Below, in pieces: positions 46,124 to 55,598 of a stretch of 64,000 nt of DNA (within the stretch, counting starts at the first letter, position 1; each line of letters begins with the position of its first letter). The DNA is taken from NCBI GenBank assembly GCA_023412475.1, contig JAEYNR010000072.1, forward strand, positions 1 to 64,000. Reading direction: 5' to 3'. The DNA comes from Fibrobacterota bacterium. GTDB taxonomy: Bacteria > Fibrobacterota > Chitinivibrionia > Chitinivibrionales > Chitinispirillaceae. Under the pieces are notes generated by a model. That model saw only the letters and a list, made by a program, of their open reading frames with translations, made no database searches and had not been told where the DNA came from. Position numbers and translations under genes: made by a program.

Positions 46124-46912
46124 TCAGGCAGTTATGTTCAGACCTTGATTGAGGTCCGAAACCGGGTTATTACTTCCTTCTTTGTTACCCTTCAATTGAC
46201 GGTACATACGGTAGGTGCAATCTTTGTTAGAACAACGGCCGCAAAAATAAGGTTCTCTTTTTACAGATGATCCGATACCTATGATTCCACTGGTCGATTT
46301 TCTTGGTATCATCAATGCAGTTTCAGTCAACTCTATTCCACAGCAACCTGAAGAAAAAAACGAAAATAACAGATGCTGTTCAGAAACGGACCAACCGCAA
46401 TATCCGGGACTGAACCGGTTGGTAACAGACAAACCTCTCACTGCATTCTTCTGCTCAATATGATTATGAAGAATATTTGTTGCTTTCTCTATTGCCGCCG
46501 AAGCAATTGTATCCACAAAATGAGCCTTGACCTCATCACCCTCAGAGCACAGTTGGCTGGCCCAGCCCTCCATCTGCGCTCCGATAGTACAGATAAATAT
46601 GGCCAGCTTTTCTGCATTTTTTAATTGGAAAGCAACAATATTATTCAAATCAAACAGAATATTATTGATCAATAGACCATGATTCTTATGAGCAGACACA
46701 TCAACGACTCTGTAAGCTGCCCTAATGTCGCAAAGCCCACAATACCGCTCTATAATCTCATCAATCTGTTCGCTGAAAAATTCAGGTATCGAACTTTGAG
46801 CATAGCCAAGTTCCTGGAAGATCTGTTCTCTGTCAATATCAAGCGATAAAGGATTTATCACGATCTCGCAAATCCCTTCAACTGACTCAGTTACTGAGAT
46901 AACTGTGCTCAT
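46124..46912 (-). CDS. MetH-activation-domain-like protein (stand-alone)
   Basis: 262 residues. The core matches the vitamin-B12-dependent methionine synthase activation domain, the AdoMet-dependent reactivation module (RFSPGYCGWSVSEQHLLFSF, CGIELTETALMIPRKSTSGI). The C-terminus adds CGRCSNKDC, a Cys motif (CxxCxxxxC) absent from MetH, maybe a metal or 4Fe-4S site. It starts 1 nt after the homocysteine methyltransferase stop. Its likely job is reductive reactivation of the neighbouring corrinoid protein. Confidence 0.85.
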   Translation of the reverse strand: MSTVISVTESVEGICEIVINPLSLDIDREQIFQELGYAQSSIPEFFSEQIDEIIERYCGLCDIRAAYRVVDVSAHKNHGLLINNILFDLNNIVAFQLKNAEKLAIFICTIGAQMEGWASQLCSEGDEVKAHFVDTIASAAIEKATNILHNHIEQKNAVRGLSVTNRFSPGYCGWSVSEQHLLFSFFSSGCCGIELTETALMIPRKSTSGIIGIGSSVKREPYFCGRCSNKDCTYRMYRQLKGNKEGSNNPVSDLNQGLNITA

Positions 46913-46913
46913 A

Positions 46914-47798
46914 TCAACACTGTTCTATTGCCTGAACAAGTGCACGGATATGTTGCGGTGTAGTACCACAACAACCGCCAATGATATTTGCTCCGGCTTT
47001 GACTAATAGGGAAACTTTTCCTGCCATCATTTCTGGTGTTTCTGGAAATACCGTTTCCCCACCCTCAAAAACCGGTCTTCCTGCATTAGCATGAACAAGA
47101 ACCGGTGTTTCAGAATCAGCCTCCCTAATTTCACGCACGATATCAACCATCCCATCAATTCCATTACCGCAATTGGCACCTATAATCGAAGCACCAGCCA
47201 AAGTCAGAGCTCTGGCCATATCCGAAGGTGTCACTCCCATCATGGTGCGATATTCGCCATTAACCGTTTTTTCGAAGGTAAAAGTGCATGCAACTTCGCA
47301 CTCTGTATTTTCCCTGGCTGCACGAACCGCCAGACAAGCTTCATCCAATGCGGACATGGTCTCCACGCAAATAACATCTGCTCCACCACGCGCCAAAGCT
47401 TTAGCCTGTATACAGAACCCTTTGAAAAGAGTCTCTTCGGGGACATCTCCCATCATGATGATTACACCGGTAGGTCCTATGGAACCAAGGACAAAATGAT
47501 CTGATCCAGCAGCTTCTCTAGAGATGGAGGCTGCCGCTTCGTTTAATTGAGCACACTGATCCTCTAAACCAAAATGCCCCAGCTTCGTTGGACTGCCACC
47601 GAAGCTATTGGTAAGAATAATGTCAGCACCGGCATCGATATAACTTTTGGCAATAGCCAGAACATCTTCACGATGAGTTTTGTTCCAGCTCTCAGGGCAT
47701 TCCCCAATCTGCAAGCCCCGTTGCTGAAGCATAGTCCCCCATGCTCCATCTGAAACCAGTACTTTTGTTTTTTTCAGTTCCTGAAGTAATGAATTCAT
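46914..47798 (-). CDS. Homocysteine S-methyltransferase domain protein
   Basis: 294 residues, a BHMT/MetH N-terminal module: SDGAWGTMLQQRGLQIGECP near 16-35, IILTNSFGGSP, GSIGPTGVIIMMGD, SIIGANCGNG, and the zinc-binding GGCCGTTPQHI (with the upstream NCG Cys). It transfers a methyl group, here presumably from the corrinoid protein, to homocysteine. Its ATG overlaps the corrinoid-gene stop (TAATG). No pterin-binding domain is attached. Confidence 0.9.
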   Translation of the reverse strand: MNSLLQELKKTKVLVSDGAWGTMLQQRGLQIGECPESWNKTHREDVLAIAKSYIDAGADIILTNSFGGSPTKLGHFGLEDQCAQLNEAAASISREAAGSDHFVLGSIGPTGVIIMMGDVPEETLFKGFCIQAKALARGGADVICVETMSALDEACLAVRAARENTECEVACTFTFEKTVNGEYRTMMGVTPSDMARALTLAGASIIGANCGNGIDGMVDIVREIREADSETPVLVHANAGRPVFEGGETVFPETPEMMAGKVSLLVKAGANIIGGCCGTTPQHIRALVQAIEQC

Positions 47799-48466
47799 TA
47801 AATCGTTCCTATTGAATTGAGCCAGACAACTGCATTCTGAGGATCGCAGGCATAACCATCAGCTCCTATTTCCACAGCTATTTTCTCTGTCAATGGAGCG
47901 CCGCCAACGATTATACGAACATCTGAATAACTGGCCTTTATCTGTTTAATTGTATTTGCCATATTAGCCATTGTAGTGGTTAATAGCGCACTGAGTCCAA
48001 CAACACATCCGGGATTCTCTCCGATCTTCTGAAGAAATCTGTCAGACTTCACATCCACCCCCAGATCAATCACTTCCCAGCCATTGCCTTGAATGATCAT
48101 TGAAACCACGTTCTTACCTATATCATGAAGATCCCCGGCAACAGTTCCCAGAATAAACCTTCCTTTTGGTTTAACTGATCCGGACTTGAAAAAAGGTTTT
48201 AGATTAGCCATTACCGCTTGCATAGCCTTAGCTGCCATAAGAAGCTCTGGTATAAAGATTTCATTTCTGCCAAACTTCTCCCCAATTCGCTGCATTCCAT
48301 CATTGCATGCCAGCAGAACCTCATCGGGTTCAATCCCTGATCTGATCGCCTCTTTAGCATACTCATCAGCTCCGTCAAGTCCCTTCATCTCAGCAGGGAA
48401 CGGAGATACCTTATTAACTTTTCCAAACTCTACACACTGGCCGATTTTTTTGACTAACTCATTCAT
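47798..48466 (-). CDS. Corrinoid (cobalamin-binding) methyl-carrier protein
   Basis: 222 residues from ATG 48466 (GAGG box 9 nt upstream). The cap helices MNELVKKIGQCVE... lead to the B12-binding Rossmann domain: GDLHDIGKNVVSMIIQGNG, with the cobalt-ligand His in the DxHxxG motif, then VGLSALLTTTMANM and VGGAPLT. It carries methyl between a donor methyltransferase and the homocysteine enzyme next to it. First gene of the three-gene operon. Confidence 0.9.
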   Translation of the reverse strand: MNELVKKIGQCVEFGKVNKVSPFPAEMKGLDGADEYAKEAIRSGIEPDEVLLACNDGMQRIGEKFGRNEIFIPELLMAAKAMQAVMANLKPFFKSGSVKPKGRFILGTVAGDLHDIGKNVVSMIIQGNGWEVIDLGVDVKSDRFLQKIGENPGCVVGLSALLTTTMANMANTIKQIKASYSDVRIIVGGAPLTEKIAVEIGADGYACDPQNAVVWLNSIGTI

Positions 48467-48535
48467 TTTTAAAACCTCTTTTTGAGTTACTGGGATATGT
48501 AAAGAGAATACAAGGATTACGTTTTCTAAATTCAA

Positions 48536-49413
48536 CCTTCACAGCAATCTATCTTTGATTAAAATAAATGATTTAACTCCCAAAAGAACAACTCCGATTT
48601 TTAATTAGTTTAAATAATTAAATTCTATTCAAGCATCAATTATTGATCAGTCCAAAGCTACCCCATAATAAGTAGCCCTCTCCTCTACCCACTACCCTCT
48701 CAAAAAAGCTCCACGAGAAGCTAACAAAATGCATAATCTGCATTTCAATTCCTATAATCCGTAAAATAACCGGTCAACTTGATTGCCAAATTATTAAAAT
48801 CTCTTCCTCATCAGAGCCGTAGACTTTTAAGCAGAACCAATGCATAAAGAACAGCAATCAATCACCGATGCTTCCAGCGCTTCTTCGTTCCACCCCATAT
48901 TTGGCTGCCATAGGCTACCTATTCTATTATAAGAGCATATTAATCATTGGGCAACTCCATATTAATTATCGGGCAACCCAGATTTAACGTCGGGCAACTC
49001 AGATTTGATGTCGGGCAACTCAGATTTGCCGCCGGGCCCCCGGATCACTTCCCAAAAGCTATAAAAGACATTCTGTTACTATAAAAAGGTCTTCTGTTGG
49101 CGGAAAAAGTTACTCCGTTGGCAGAAAAAAGCTTCTATCAGGGTGATCCAGGAAAATAAGAACGTTCTCAAGAGGATTGTCTGAGGGATCTAAAGAGAAT
49201 GGAGTGGCCAGGGCTACACGAAATCAACTCTCACCATATCCAATGAATGAGAGTGAACAAAGCTGAACAAGAGCAAAAAGAGTTTGAAGTACTACAGATG
49301 AATAAAATCGATTTTATTTATCTGTTTATTAAAAGTGCAAGATAATTTTTTCTAGAAAGTACCCGCATGTATCTGGCAAGATCAATAAATATTTATCACT
49401 CCTTTATGCCAGG
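48536..49413. other. Long intergenic interval with two 21-bp repeat families
   Basis: No gene is visible on either strand. It holds the upstream region of the methionine synthase operon (48467-48700) and the tandem repeats listed separately. No cobalamin- or SAM-type riboswitch could be recognised by eye. Confidence 0.45.
48948..49143. repeat. Two adjacent families of 21-bp tandem repeats
   Basis: Family 1: CGGGCAACTCAGATTTGATGT at 48991-49011, with relatives at 48970-48990, 49012-49032, and degenerate ones at 48948-48969 and from 49033. In one plus frame they read SGNSDLM-type heptads. Family 2: ATAAAAAGGTCTTCTGTTGG (49081-49101) with relatives at 49060, 49102 and 49123. The period is 21 in both, so they might derive from an old heptad-coding gene. 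Confidence 0.75.
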
Positions 49414-50454
49414 CTAATCCCTTATTCCAAACCGATACACTGTAAGCTGACTGTAATTCTCTCCAGGGTATAATCTGGTCGAAGGGAAATGGTTCTGATT
49501 AGGAGAATCAGGGAAATGCTGTGTTTCCCAGCAAAACCCGAAATGTTTTTTGTATTGGATACCATTTTTGCCATTTATTGATCCATCAAGAAAATTGGCA
49601 GAATAAAACTGCATGCCAGGTTCGGTTGTGAATGCTTCCAGAGTTCTGCCGCTTTGAGGCTCATAGGCGAGGCCGGCAAATGACAGCTCATTTTCATTGG
49701 ACTTATTGAGTACAAAATTATGATCGTACCCTCCAGCTTTCTCAATGTCATCGATTATCTTTTTTGCTTTTCTAAAATCAAAGGCAGTTCCACTAACCTC
49801 GGGTAACTTTCCAGTCGGAATGGCTTCACTATCCACTTCGGTAAACTTATCAGCATTGATTGTAACTATATGATCCAGAACAGTCTCTTTACAGCCATTC
49901 AGGTTGAAATAGGTATGATTGGTGAGATTAACCACTGTTGGGGCATCGGTCTCAGCAGTGTAGGTGATTTTCAATTCATTAAGATCATTTATAGCGTATA
50001 CCACCTTCACCAACAGGTTTCCCGGAAACCCTTCTTCTCCATCCTTACTCAGATAAGTGAGTTTAACCCCTACTTCTTCACTGTTTTTAAAAGGTATTGC
50101 ATGCCATACAACTGTGTGAAATCCCTTTGAACCGCCATGAAGCGAATTGGCTCCGTTATTGATTGGAAGTACATATTTTCTGCCCTCAAGAGAGAATAAA
50201 CCTTTAGAGATACGATTGGCATAACGCCCGCATACAGCACCAAAATATGGGTGCTCATTCATGTATTGTTGCAGATTATCGAATCCTAATGCTATATCAG
50301 CCAATGCACCATGTTTATCAGGACATAGAATCGAAGTTACAGTTGCACCGTAATTGGATATTTTCACAGATAAGTCACGGTTATTCTCCAGAGTGAAAAG
50401 TGTAACCGATTCGCCCTGAGCGGTTTTCCCAAAATGGCTGCTGGTTATTTTCAT
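49414..50454 (-). CDS. galM: Aldose 1-epimerase (galactose mutarotase)
   Basis: 346 residues. GALADIALGFDNL, GAVCGRYANRISKGLFSLEG (substrate loop), NNGANSLHGGSKGFH (catalytic His region), TNHTYFNLNG (second His) and PEVSGTAFDF, with the FCWETQHFPDSPN end. It interconverts alpha and beta aldoses. An AAGGGAAAT box precedes the ATG. Stands alone, upstream of the pentose locus. Confidence 0.95.
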   Translation of the reverse strand: MKITSSHFGKTAQGESVTLFTLENNRDLSVKISNYGATVTSILCPDKHGALADIALGFDNLQQYMNEHPYFGAVCGRYANRISKGLFSLEGRKYVLPINNGANSLHGGSKGFHTVVWHAIPFKNSEEVGVKLTYLSKDGEEGFPGNLLVKVVYAINDLNELKITYTAETDAPTVVNLTNHTYFNLNGCKETVLDHIVTINADKFTEVDSEAIPTGKLPEVSGTAFDFRKAKKIIDDIEKAGGYDHNFVLNKSNENELSFAGLAYEPQSGRTLEAFTTEPGMQFYSANFLDGSINGKNGIQYKKHFGFCWETQHFPDSPNQNHFPSTRLYPGENYSQLTVYRFGIRD

Positions 50455-50800
50455 CTTCCATTTCCCTTATTATTCAAAAATTTATGATTATAATAATTTT
50501 TTACGATCAACCAAATTGCATTAATATGATTTAAAATAAATATTGCCCGATTCTTTAAGAACCAATATTTGTTCCAACCCTACTGTACAAATCTCAATAC
50601 ATTTAAAGTCTCTACAAAATTTTCCAAGGGACAGACTTTTTTATCTCTTCATAATTTTAAGCACCTGTTCACCTGGCACAATAGATGGTTTTCCCGAATT
50701 GGTTGAGTGTTATGGATTGTAGAATACATATTATTTGCTCTTTTCCAAGAAAAGAGAACTTATTGCGAAAAGAAATAACATTGGGGAGCTTAACGGAGTT
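50455..50800. other. Interval without a gene
   Basis: No feature apart from an AT-rich upstream region of galM. Confidence 0.4.
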
Positions 50801-51430
50801 TTAACGGCATTTTTTATTATACTCATCAACAATCAAAGGCACATCATTTTTTTGATATTGTTTTTGTTCGATTTTTATTACCAGTTCAGGGCATTCTGAT
50901 AAATAGTTGGCCATGTCTTTTCCGAAAGAAACCGGATTCATAGTCCTGAAAAGCGGCTCATTATCTTTCTGTAAAACGTAACACTGAGTTTCGTATGTAT
51001 AACCACCACTCATGGTATTGGTTGAATGGTTGTATCCAGGAGCAGAAGACTTAGACTCATAGTACTTGAACAGTTTCAATTTCCCATCTTTTATTAACCT
51101 TAAAAAGATACCATTTCTGGATAAAAACGATCCCAAACCAAGATTGTTTGCCCTGGACAGCATTCTGATTGTATCCTCGGAACTTATAATAACCACTTCT
51201 GAAGCATGTTCCGGTTTAAGGTAGTGTGTGTTATTCAGGGAATCGTAGAACCTGATTTTTTCCTGGATCCTGTCGATTTTAGCCTCTTGCCTGAAGAGAC
51301 TAACCGCCACGTTAAATTTCACATATACGGTATCACCATCTTTATTGATATAAAATCCAGGATTTTTTTTTGCTTGTGAATTTGTACTAAGAAGAAAAAC
51401 TAATGTTAAAAGAGAGAGGTGTTTTATCAT
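50801..51430 (-). CDS. Exported protein of unknown function
   Basis: 209 residues with a signal peptide (about 1-20). A GGAGG box lies 12 nt before the ATG. The middle has strands typical of small envelope proteins (GDTVYVKFNVAVSLF, SEVVIISSEDTIRML) and the YGGYTYETQCYVLQ segment. No domain recognised. It is unlinked by structure, though next to the porin-like gene. Confidence 0.6.
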   Translation of the reverse strand: MIKHLSLLTLVFLLSTNSQAKKNPGFYINKDGDTVYVKFNVAVSLFRQEAKIDRIQEKIRFYDSLNNTHYLKPEHASEVVIISSEDTIRMLSRANNLGLGSFLSRNGIFLRLIKDGKLKLFKYYESKSSAPGYNHSTNTMSGGYTYETQCYVLQKDNEPLFRTMNPVSFGKDMANYLSECPELVIKIEQKQYQKNDVPLIVDEYNKKCR

Positions 51431-51508
51431 AGATATCAGATCCTCCGCCAGGAGGAAAAACTCTATCCACCTATAATTAAACGGTTATCTGGGTAATATT
51501 TAATATAG

Positions 51509-51541
51509 AAAGAAACAACTGTATAATACAGTTGTTTCTTT
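51509..51541 (-). terminator. Strong terminator after the porin-like gene
   Basis: AAAGAAACAACTGTAT (51509-51524) and ATACAGTTGTTTCTTT (51526-51541) form a 16-bp perfect stem with a 1-nt loop. The minus-strand tail is T-rich. Confidence 0.85.
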
Positions 51542-51555
51542 CATAAGAAGGTTTT

Positions 51556-52821
51556 CTAGAAACGATATTGAATCTTAAATTGATAGTACCATTCGCTAGG
51601 CTTGGTCAGGTTATCACGGAAGACCTGATCAACCGCTCTCATTGACCACAACTGCAGATGATCACTTGCAAACTGGACAATAAGTGATATATCGGAAATA
51701 TCTTTTTTAGCATAGACAGACCATTTCCAGTCATCATCTTCCCATTCTTCAGGAAGATAGTTTGCAGCCTGAAACTCAGGGAATGGTTTATTTGAATTAA
51801 CAGGACGCTCGATACTATTTGGATACTTCCAACCAAACCACTCTGCTTCCACTGCCAGAATATCAAGTATCTTAAAAGTAGGAATTTTTAAACCGAATGC
51901 GATTGGAGCACGCTCTTTAATTTTGTTGTAGAAATTATCATAATTTTCGATACCCAGAACATTACCTTCCAGCCACAGCTTCAGATCTTCGTTACCGAAA
52001 ATAGCAGGATATTCTTCCCCGAAGATGATCTTTTTCAAATCGAGGTTGAGACATCCCATAGCTTTGACACCAGCATATGTGAGCTTTTCTTTTTTACCAG
52101 TTAAAGGATCCTCAATTTCGGCATCATAAGGAGAAGTCAGGTTTACATTCACAGACAAAAACCGCTCAAATTGAACTCCTGCTTTTACAGTTATGCCTCT
52201 GAAAGGCTCAGATCCCAAAATTGTGGTAAAAGAAAAGTCTCCCAATGGAAATTGATGCAAACTTGTTGTATACAAGATATCAGCAAAAATCTTTCTGTCA
52301 AAGGCAGAAATGTAGAGATCTGCACCAGCCAGGCGGCTCAAAGGAAAATCAAATTCATTAGGCATAATTGCACTAGGATAGCTGTAGCTTTTAAAAAGCG
52401 TATTACCCAGATTGGTTACATCTTCGTTATACTTGAAGTGGAAATAACCTGCAGTGAGGTTAAGTTTAATTATTTCGGAGTTAAGGATCTTTAAATCACC
52501 ACGGGCCTGATCAATGTAAGCATAAGGAGCAAAGAACTGTGATTCAAGAAAGGTACTTCCCATTTTAAAAGAACTGCGATACTGCATTTCCATGGCAGTA
52601 GTGAAGCTCAACCAGTCATTTACTTTCTTGAATATCCCAATATTGGCATAGATTTTCTGTAACCAGTAATTATTGATATCGTTTTCATAAGCGTAAGTAC
52701 CACTCTTAACATGTCCGCCCTGGTATGCAGCATAACCAGTCAGCTTTATTTTATTATCATCTGCTTGATCTGCCCAGGCCACAAAAACGCAAGCAATCAA
52801 TATTAAAGAAATCTTTTTCAT
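51556..52821 (-). CDS. Outer-membrane beta-barrel (porin-like) protein
   Basis: 421 residues, signal peptide (about 1-17), alternating strands rich in aromatic girdles, ending in the YRF motif typical of barrels. Examples: IYANIGIFKKVNDWLSFTTA, LYTTSLHQFPLGDFSF, EWYYQFKIQYRF. No known family is identified. Its place at the xylose locus suggests uptake of xylo- or other oligosaccharides. An AAGGA box precedes the ATG. Confidence 0.7.
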   Translation of the reverse strand: MKKISLILIACVFVAWADQADDNKIKLTGYAAYQGGHVKSGTYAYENDINNYWLQKIYANIGIFKKVNDWLSFTTAMEMQYRSSFKMGSTFLESQFFAPYAYIDQARGDLKILNSEIIKLNLTAGYFHFKYNEDVTNLGNTLFKSYSYPSAIMPNEFDFPLSRLAGADLYISAFDRKIFADILYTTSLHQFPLGDFSFTTILGSEPFRGITVKAGVQFERFLSVNVNLTSPYDAEIEDPLTGKKEKLTYAGVKAMGCLNLDLKKIIFGEEYPAIFGNEDLKLWLEGNVLGIENYDNFYNKIKERAPIAFGLKIPTFKILDILAVEAEWFGWKYPNSIERPVNSNKPFPEFQAANYLPEEWEDDDWKWSVYAKKDISDISLIVQFASDHLQLWSMRAVDQVFRDNLTKPSEWYYQFKIQYRF

Positions 52822-52892
52822 TGTTATAATCCTTTTATGTTAAAGTTACAGACATAGCCATCCTCAAGGACAGCATGTCGTATTTACTTTTT

Positions 52893-55523
52893 TTATTTTG
52901 TAATGACCATCGATGATGTTGAAATACATTTCCCATCGTGCATCAGGCGGACATAATAAAATCCGGTGCTCAAATTGTCAATGGTTTGAGAGAAGTTTCC
53001 TGAATTCCTCATTCCAATATCAAAATTTTTAACCTGAATCCCATTAGCCAGATAAACCGCCAGTCTTACTTTTCCTTTCTTCTCAACAGAATAATCAATA
53101 ACATGTCTGTTATTCAAAGATCTCACAGAAAGGAGATTGGAAAATCTATCATTTCTTAAATGACGGATTGCCACATCCTGATCGATTCCGATTTGCAGGT
53201 CATTAACTGAATTTATGACCACAGGATTGTTCAGATCGATCTTGATAGCCGCGTCAAGACCCTTTCCGTAATAAGAAACTTTATGTGGCACAGACCTTCC
53301 ACCCAGAACCACTTTTACAGCATGTTCTTTTTCGCTTGGGTTTTTAAGCCTGATTTCCTTGACCATCATATCTTGCTGGAAAGTGATACTCATTTTCTGT
53401 GTCTGGCCCTTTCCGGTTTCCTGATAATTAAGGTTACCCCAGTTTCCCGGAGAAATCAGAGGTGCGTCAGTCAGTTTGCCGTTGCTTTCCGAAGGAAGCA
53501 TGGGTCGAATCCACATGCGCTGGTTGTGTTTGTCCATACAGAATCCGGAAATAAGCAGATATGATCTCCATACAACCGGAGCAGTCATATATGAGTGCAT
53601 CCCAGGAGATGCGTCCAGATCCTGCCAGAAATAGTAGTTTGCATTTCTTTTACAATGCCACTCCCAGTCACTATAGTGCACCATCAATCCTTCATCTACT
53701 TTGCCTATAGCAATACCGAAATCGCCAAAATGATTAATGGTATAAAAATGCCACGGAAGCAGATCTCTTCCCTTATTGGATCTATCCCAGTAACGTGTGA
53801 ATGCATCGTTTGCTTCCTCATCACTCATAATCACAGGAAGACCCAGATGGCGCGAGAAGTTATAAACCCCAAGCTCTCCCTCTACGCTTGCTGCATATTC
53901 GCGTTTAGAGGAATATAGACTTGAAAACTGCTCTTTACCTCTGGCAAATATTTCATCCCACTTTTTTGCTTCTTCTGTTTCACCTCTGGCACGGCACATC
54001 TCTGCAAGTGCAGAATAGGCTACCAGTGCAAGTGATCCATTATATTCATTTGTAGCGCCTTCCCTGTCATAGGAACCAAGACAGTTATGAGGAAGAACAT
54101 AGTTGTTGGAATCATAAGGAGCTGGTGGTGCCAGATATACCTTATCAATACAACGGATGGCCTGTCTGAGTATCTGGCCTGCTGTATTGTTGGCATAAGT
54201 CCACAAACTATCCAGCCATACCATATCGCCGGTTGCCAGAAACAGCTCGTAGATATTAATGATAAAAAGCGAATTAAGATCAGACCAGTTTTCTGTTTTA
54301 CTCCACCAGTAGTCTCTATGGTAATGCTCGTGCCAACCACACAGAGCATTGACTTTGTCAGATCCACTCTTAGGACCATTAAAATCGTGATGAATCTGTC
54401 CTAACTCCAGAGCATCACCCTGACGCTGGGTAGTACCCCAGTAAAGCATCTGTCTCCACTGCCCCTCTGGCCAGTTGTAAGAGGATGCAATCTGTGAATG
54501 CCCCTGCTGGTCAATAGTACCCATGATGTAATATTTACCTTCACGCCATGCAAAGCGACCATCTCTGGCATACTGGCTGTTATGGGTAAGAGGATAAAGA
54601 TTATTGAGTAAACGATCTTTGTACCATTCCGGCAGTTCTTTAACACCCATTATGCTGTTGGCAAAATGTGATGCACCATCACGGATCCTGACAAATTCAG
54701 TTAATCCATATTTAACCGCATCTATCGAATTATTTATATAATTCATGTAGTAAAAACCTTCGTCTACTACTTTTCCGTCCCAATCCTTATCTACAAACTC
54801 CTGATGCCATCCAACCACAAAACGGATTCTTCCGGTTTGCGAAGCTTCTAAATTCAGCTTAACCGCAACGATTCCACCGTTGGGACCGGTAAGTTTTCCG
54901 GAGCTCAGAAACTGGTCCATAGAATTACCAGTGGTGATTTCAGCGGTAGCCATGTCACTTGCACCTGCAAATGCACTGTTATCAGAGTTACGTTCAGTTC
55001 TATTAAAGAAAACCCCATTGACACCGTCGATCTTTATGGGATTAGTTCCCGCCAGACCATTAATTTTAAAGGCAATTGCTGCTTCTGCAGCTTTGGCATT
55101 GCCATTTTTCACAGCGAATTCGAAAAACGCAAGCGGCATTACAGAACTTTTTTCATCACCACTTACATAAGGCCCGAAAGCAAGCAGATCAACTTCGATG
55201 TTATTCACTATGTCATAATCGACATTGTATATAGGAATAATCGCATCTTCTCTGGGTGATTTCATGTTAGTCATAGTCCTAACATTTCCATCAACCTTGG
55301 TATACAGGTTAAATGATGCATCAAATTTGGTTTCGTGATACCAGTGTTGCCCACTAAGGCGGTACCCCTTGACAAAAATGTTTTTTGCAGCATTATAAAC
55401 TATGTATGAGGCTCCTAAGCCACCAAGGGGAGTACCCGTTGTCCCAGCAGCAGCAAAAAGCTCTGGAGATGCCAGAGACAGTATTACTGTCGTTGCAGAT
55501 ATGAGTTTTAGGATGTGTTTCAT
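52893..55523 (-). CDS. GH116-like glycoside hydrolase with C-terminal sorting domain
   Basis: 876 residues: signal peptide (about 1-24), an N-terminal domain with GTPLGGLGASYI, a helical barrel with SLNSLFIINIYELFLATGD and EYNGSLALVAYSALAEMCRA, and a beta-rich end (KNPSEKEHAVKVVLGG). The last 85 residues fit a sorting domain (VRLAVYLANGIQVKNFD to GFYYVRLMHDG). GH116 includes beta-glucosidases and beta-xylosidases; catalytic residues were not assigned. The gene precedes xylA-xylB on the opposite side of a hairpin. Family confidence is moderate. Confidence 0.65.
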   Translation of the reverse strand: MKHILKLISATTVILSLASPELFAAAGTTGTPLGGLGASYIVYNAAKNIFVKGYRLSGQHWYHETKFDASFNLYTKVDGNVRTMTNMKSPREDAIIPIYNVDYDIVNNIEVDLLAFGPYVSGDEKSSVMPLAFFEFAVKNGNAKAAEAAIAFKINGLAGTNPIKIDGVNGVFFNRTERNSDNSAFAGASDMATAEITTGNSMDQFLSSGKLTGPNGGIVAVKLNLEASQTGRIRFVVGWHQEFVDKDWDGKVVDEGFYYMNYINNSIDAVKYGLTEFVRIRDGASHFANSIMGVKELPEWYKDRLLNNLYPLTHNSQYARDGRFAWREGKYYIMGTIDQQGHSQIASSYNWPEGQWRQMLYWGTTQRQGDALELGQIHHDFNGPKSGSDKVNALCGWHEHYHRDYWWSKTENWSDLNSLFIINIYELFLATGDMVWLDSLWTYANNTAGQILRQAIRCIDKVYLAPPAPYDSNNYVLPHNCLGSYDREGATNEYNGSLALVAYSALAEMCRARGETEEAKKWDEIFARGKEQFSSLYSSKREYAASVEGELGVYNFSRHLGLPVIMSDEEANDAFTRYWDRSNKGRDLLPWHFYTINHFGDFGIAIGKVDEGLMVHYSDWEWHCKRNANYYFWQDLDASPGMHSYMTAPVVWRSYLLISGFCMDKHNQRMWIRPMLPSESNGKLTDAPLISPGNWGNLNYQETGKGQTQKMSITFQQDMMVKEIRLKNPSEKEHAVKVVLGGRSVPHKVSYYGKGLDAAIKIDLNNPVVINSVNDLQIGIDQDVAIRHLRNDRFSNLLSVRSLNNRHVIDYSVEKKGKVRLAVYLANGIQVKNFDIGMRNSGNFSQTIDNLSTGFYYVRLMHDGKCISTSSMVITK

Positions 55524-55553
55524 TTATTCTCCCTCAAACGTTTAAATCTTTGG

Positions 55554-55582
55554 GGTTGCCTTCTCATTTAGAAAAGGCAACC
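55554..55582. terminator. Hairpin between xylA and the GH116-like gene
   Basis: GGTTGCCTT and AAGGCAACC pair. Located 76 nt into the gap; it probably ends xylA or attenuates read-through. T-tract weak. Confidence 0.5.
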
Positions 55583-55598
55583 TCTTCAGCTACACTTT

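Noticed and set aside
48948..49143. CRISPR array or riboswitch
   Set aside because: 21-bp units abut without unique spacers, and no aptamer-like conserved core is visible.
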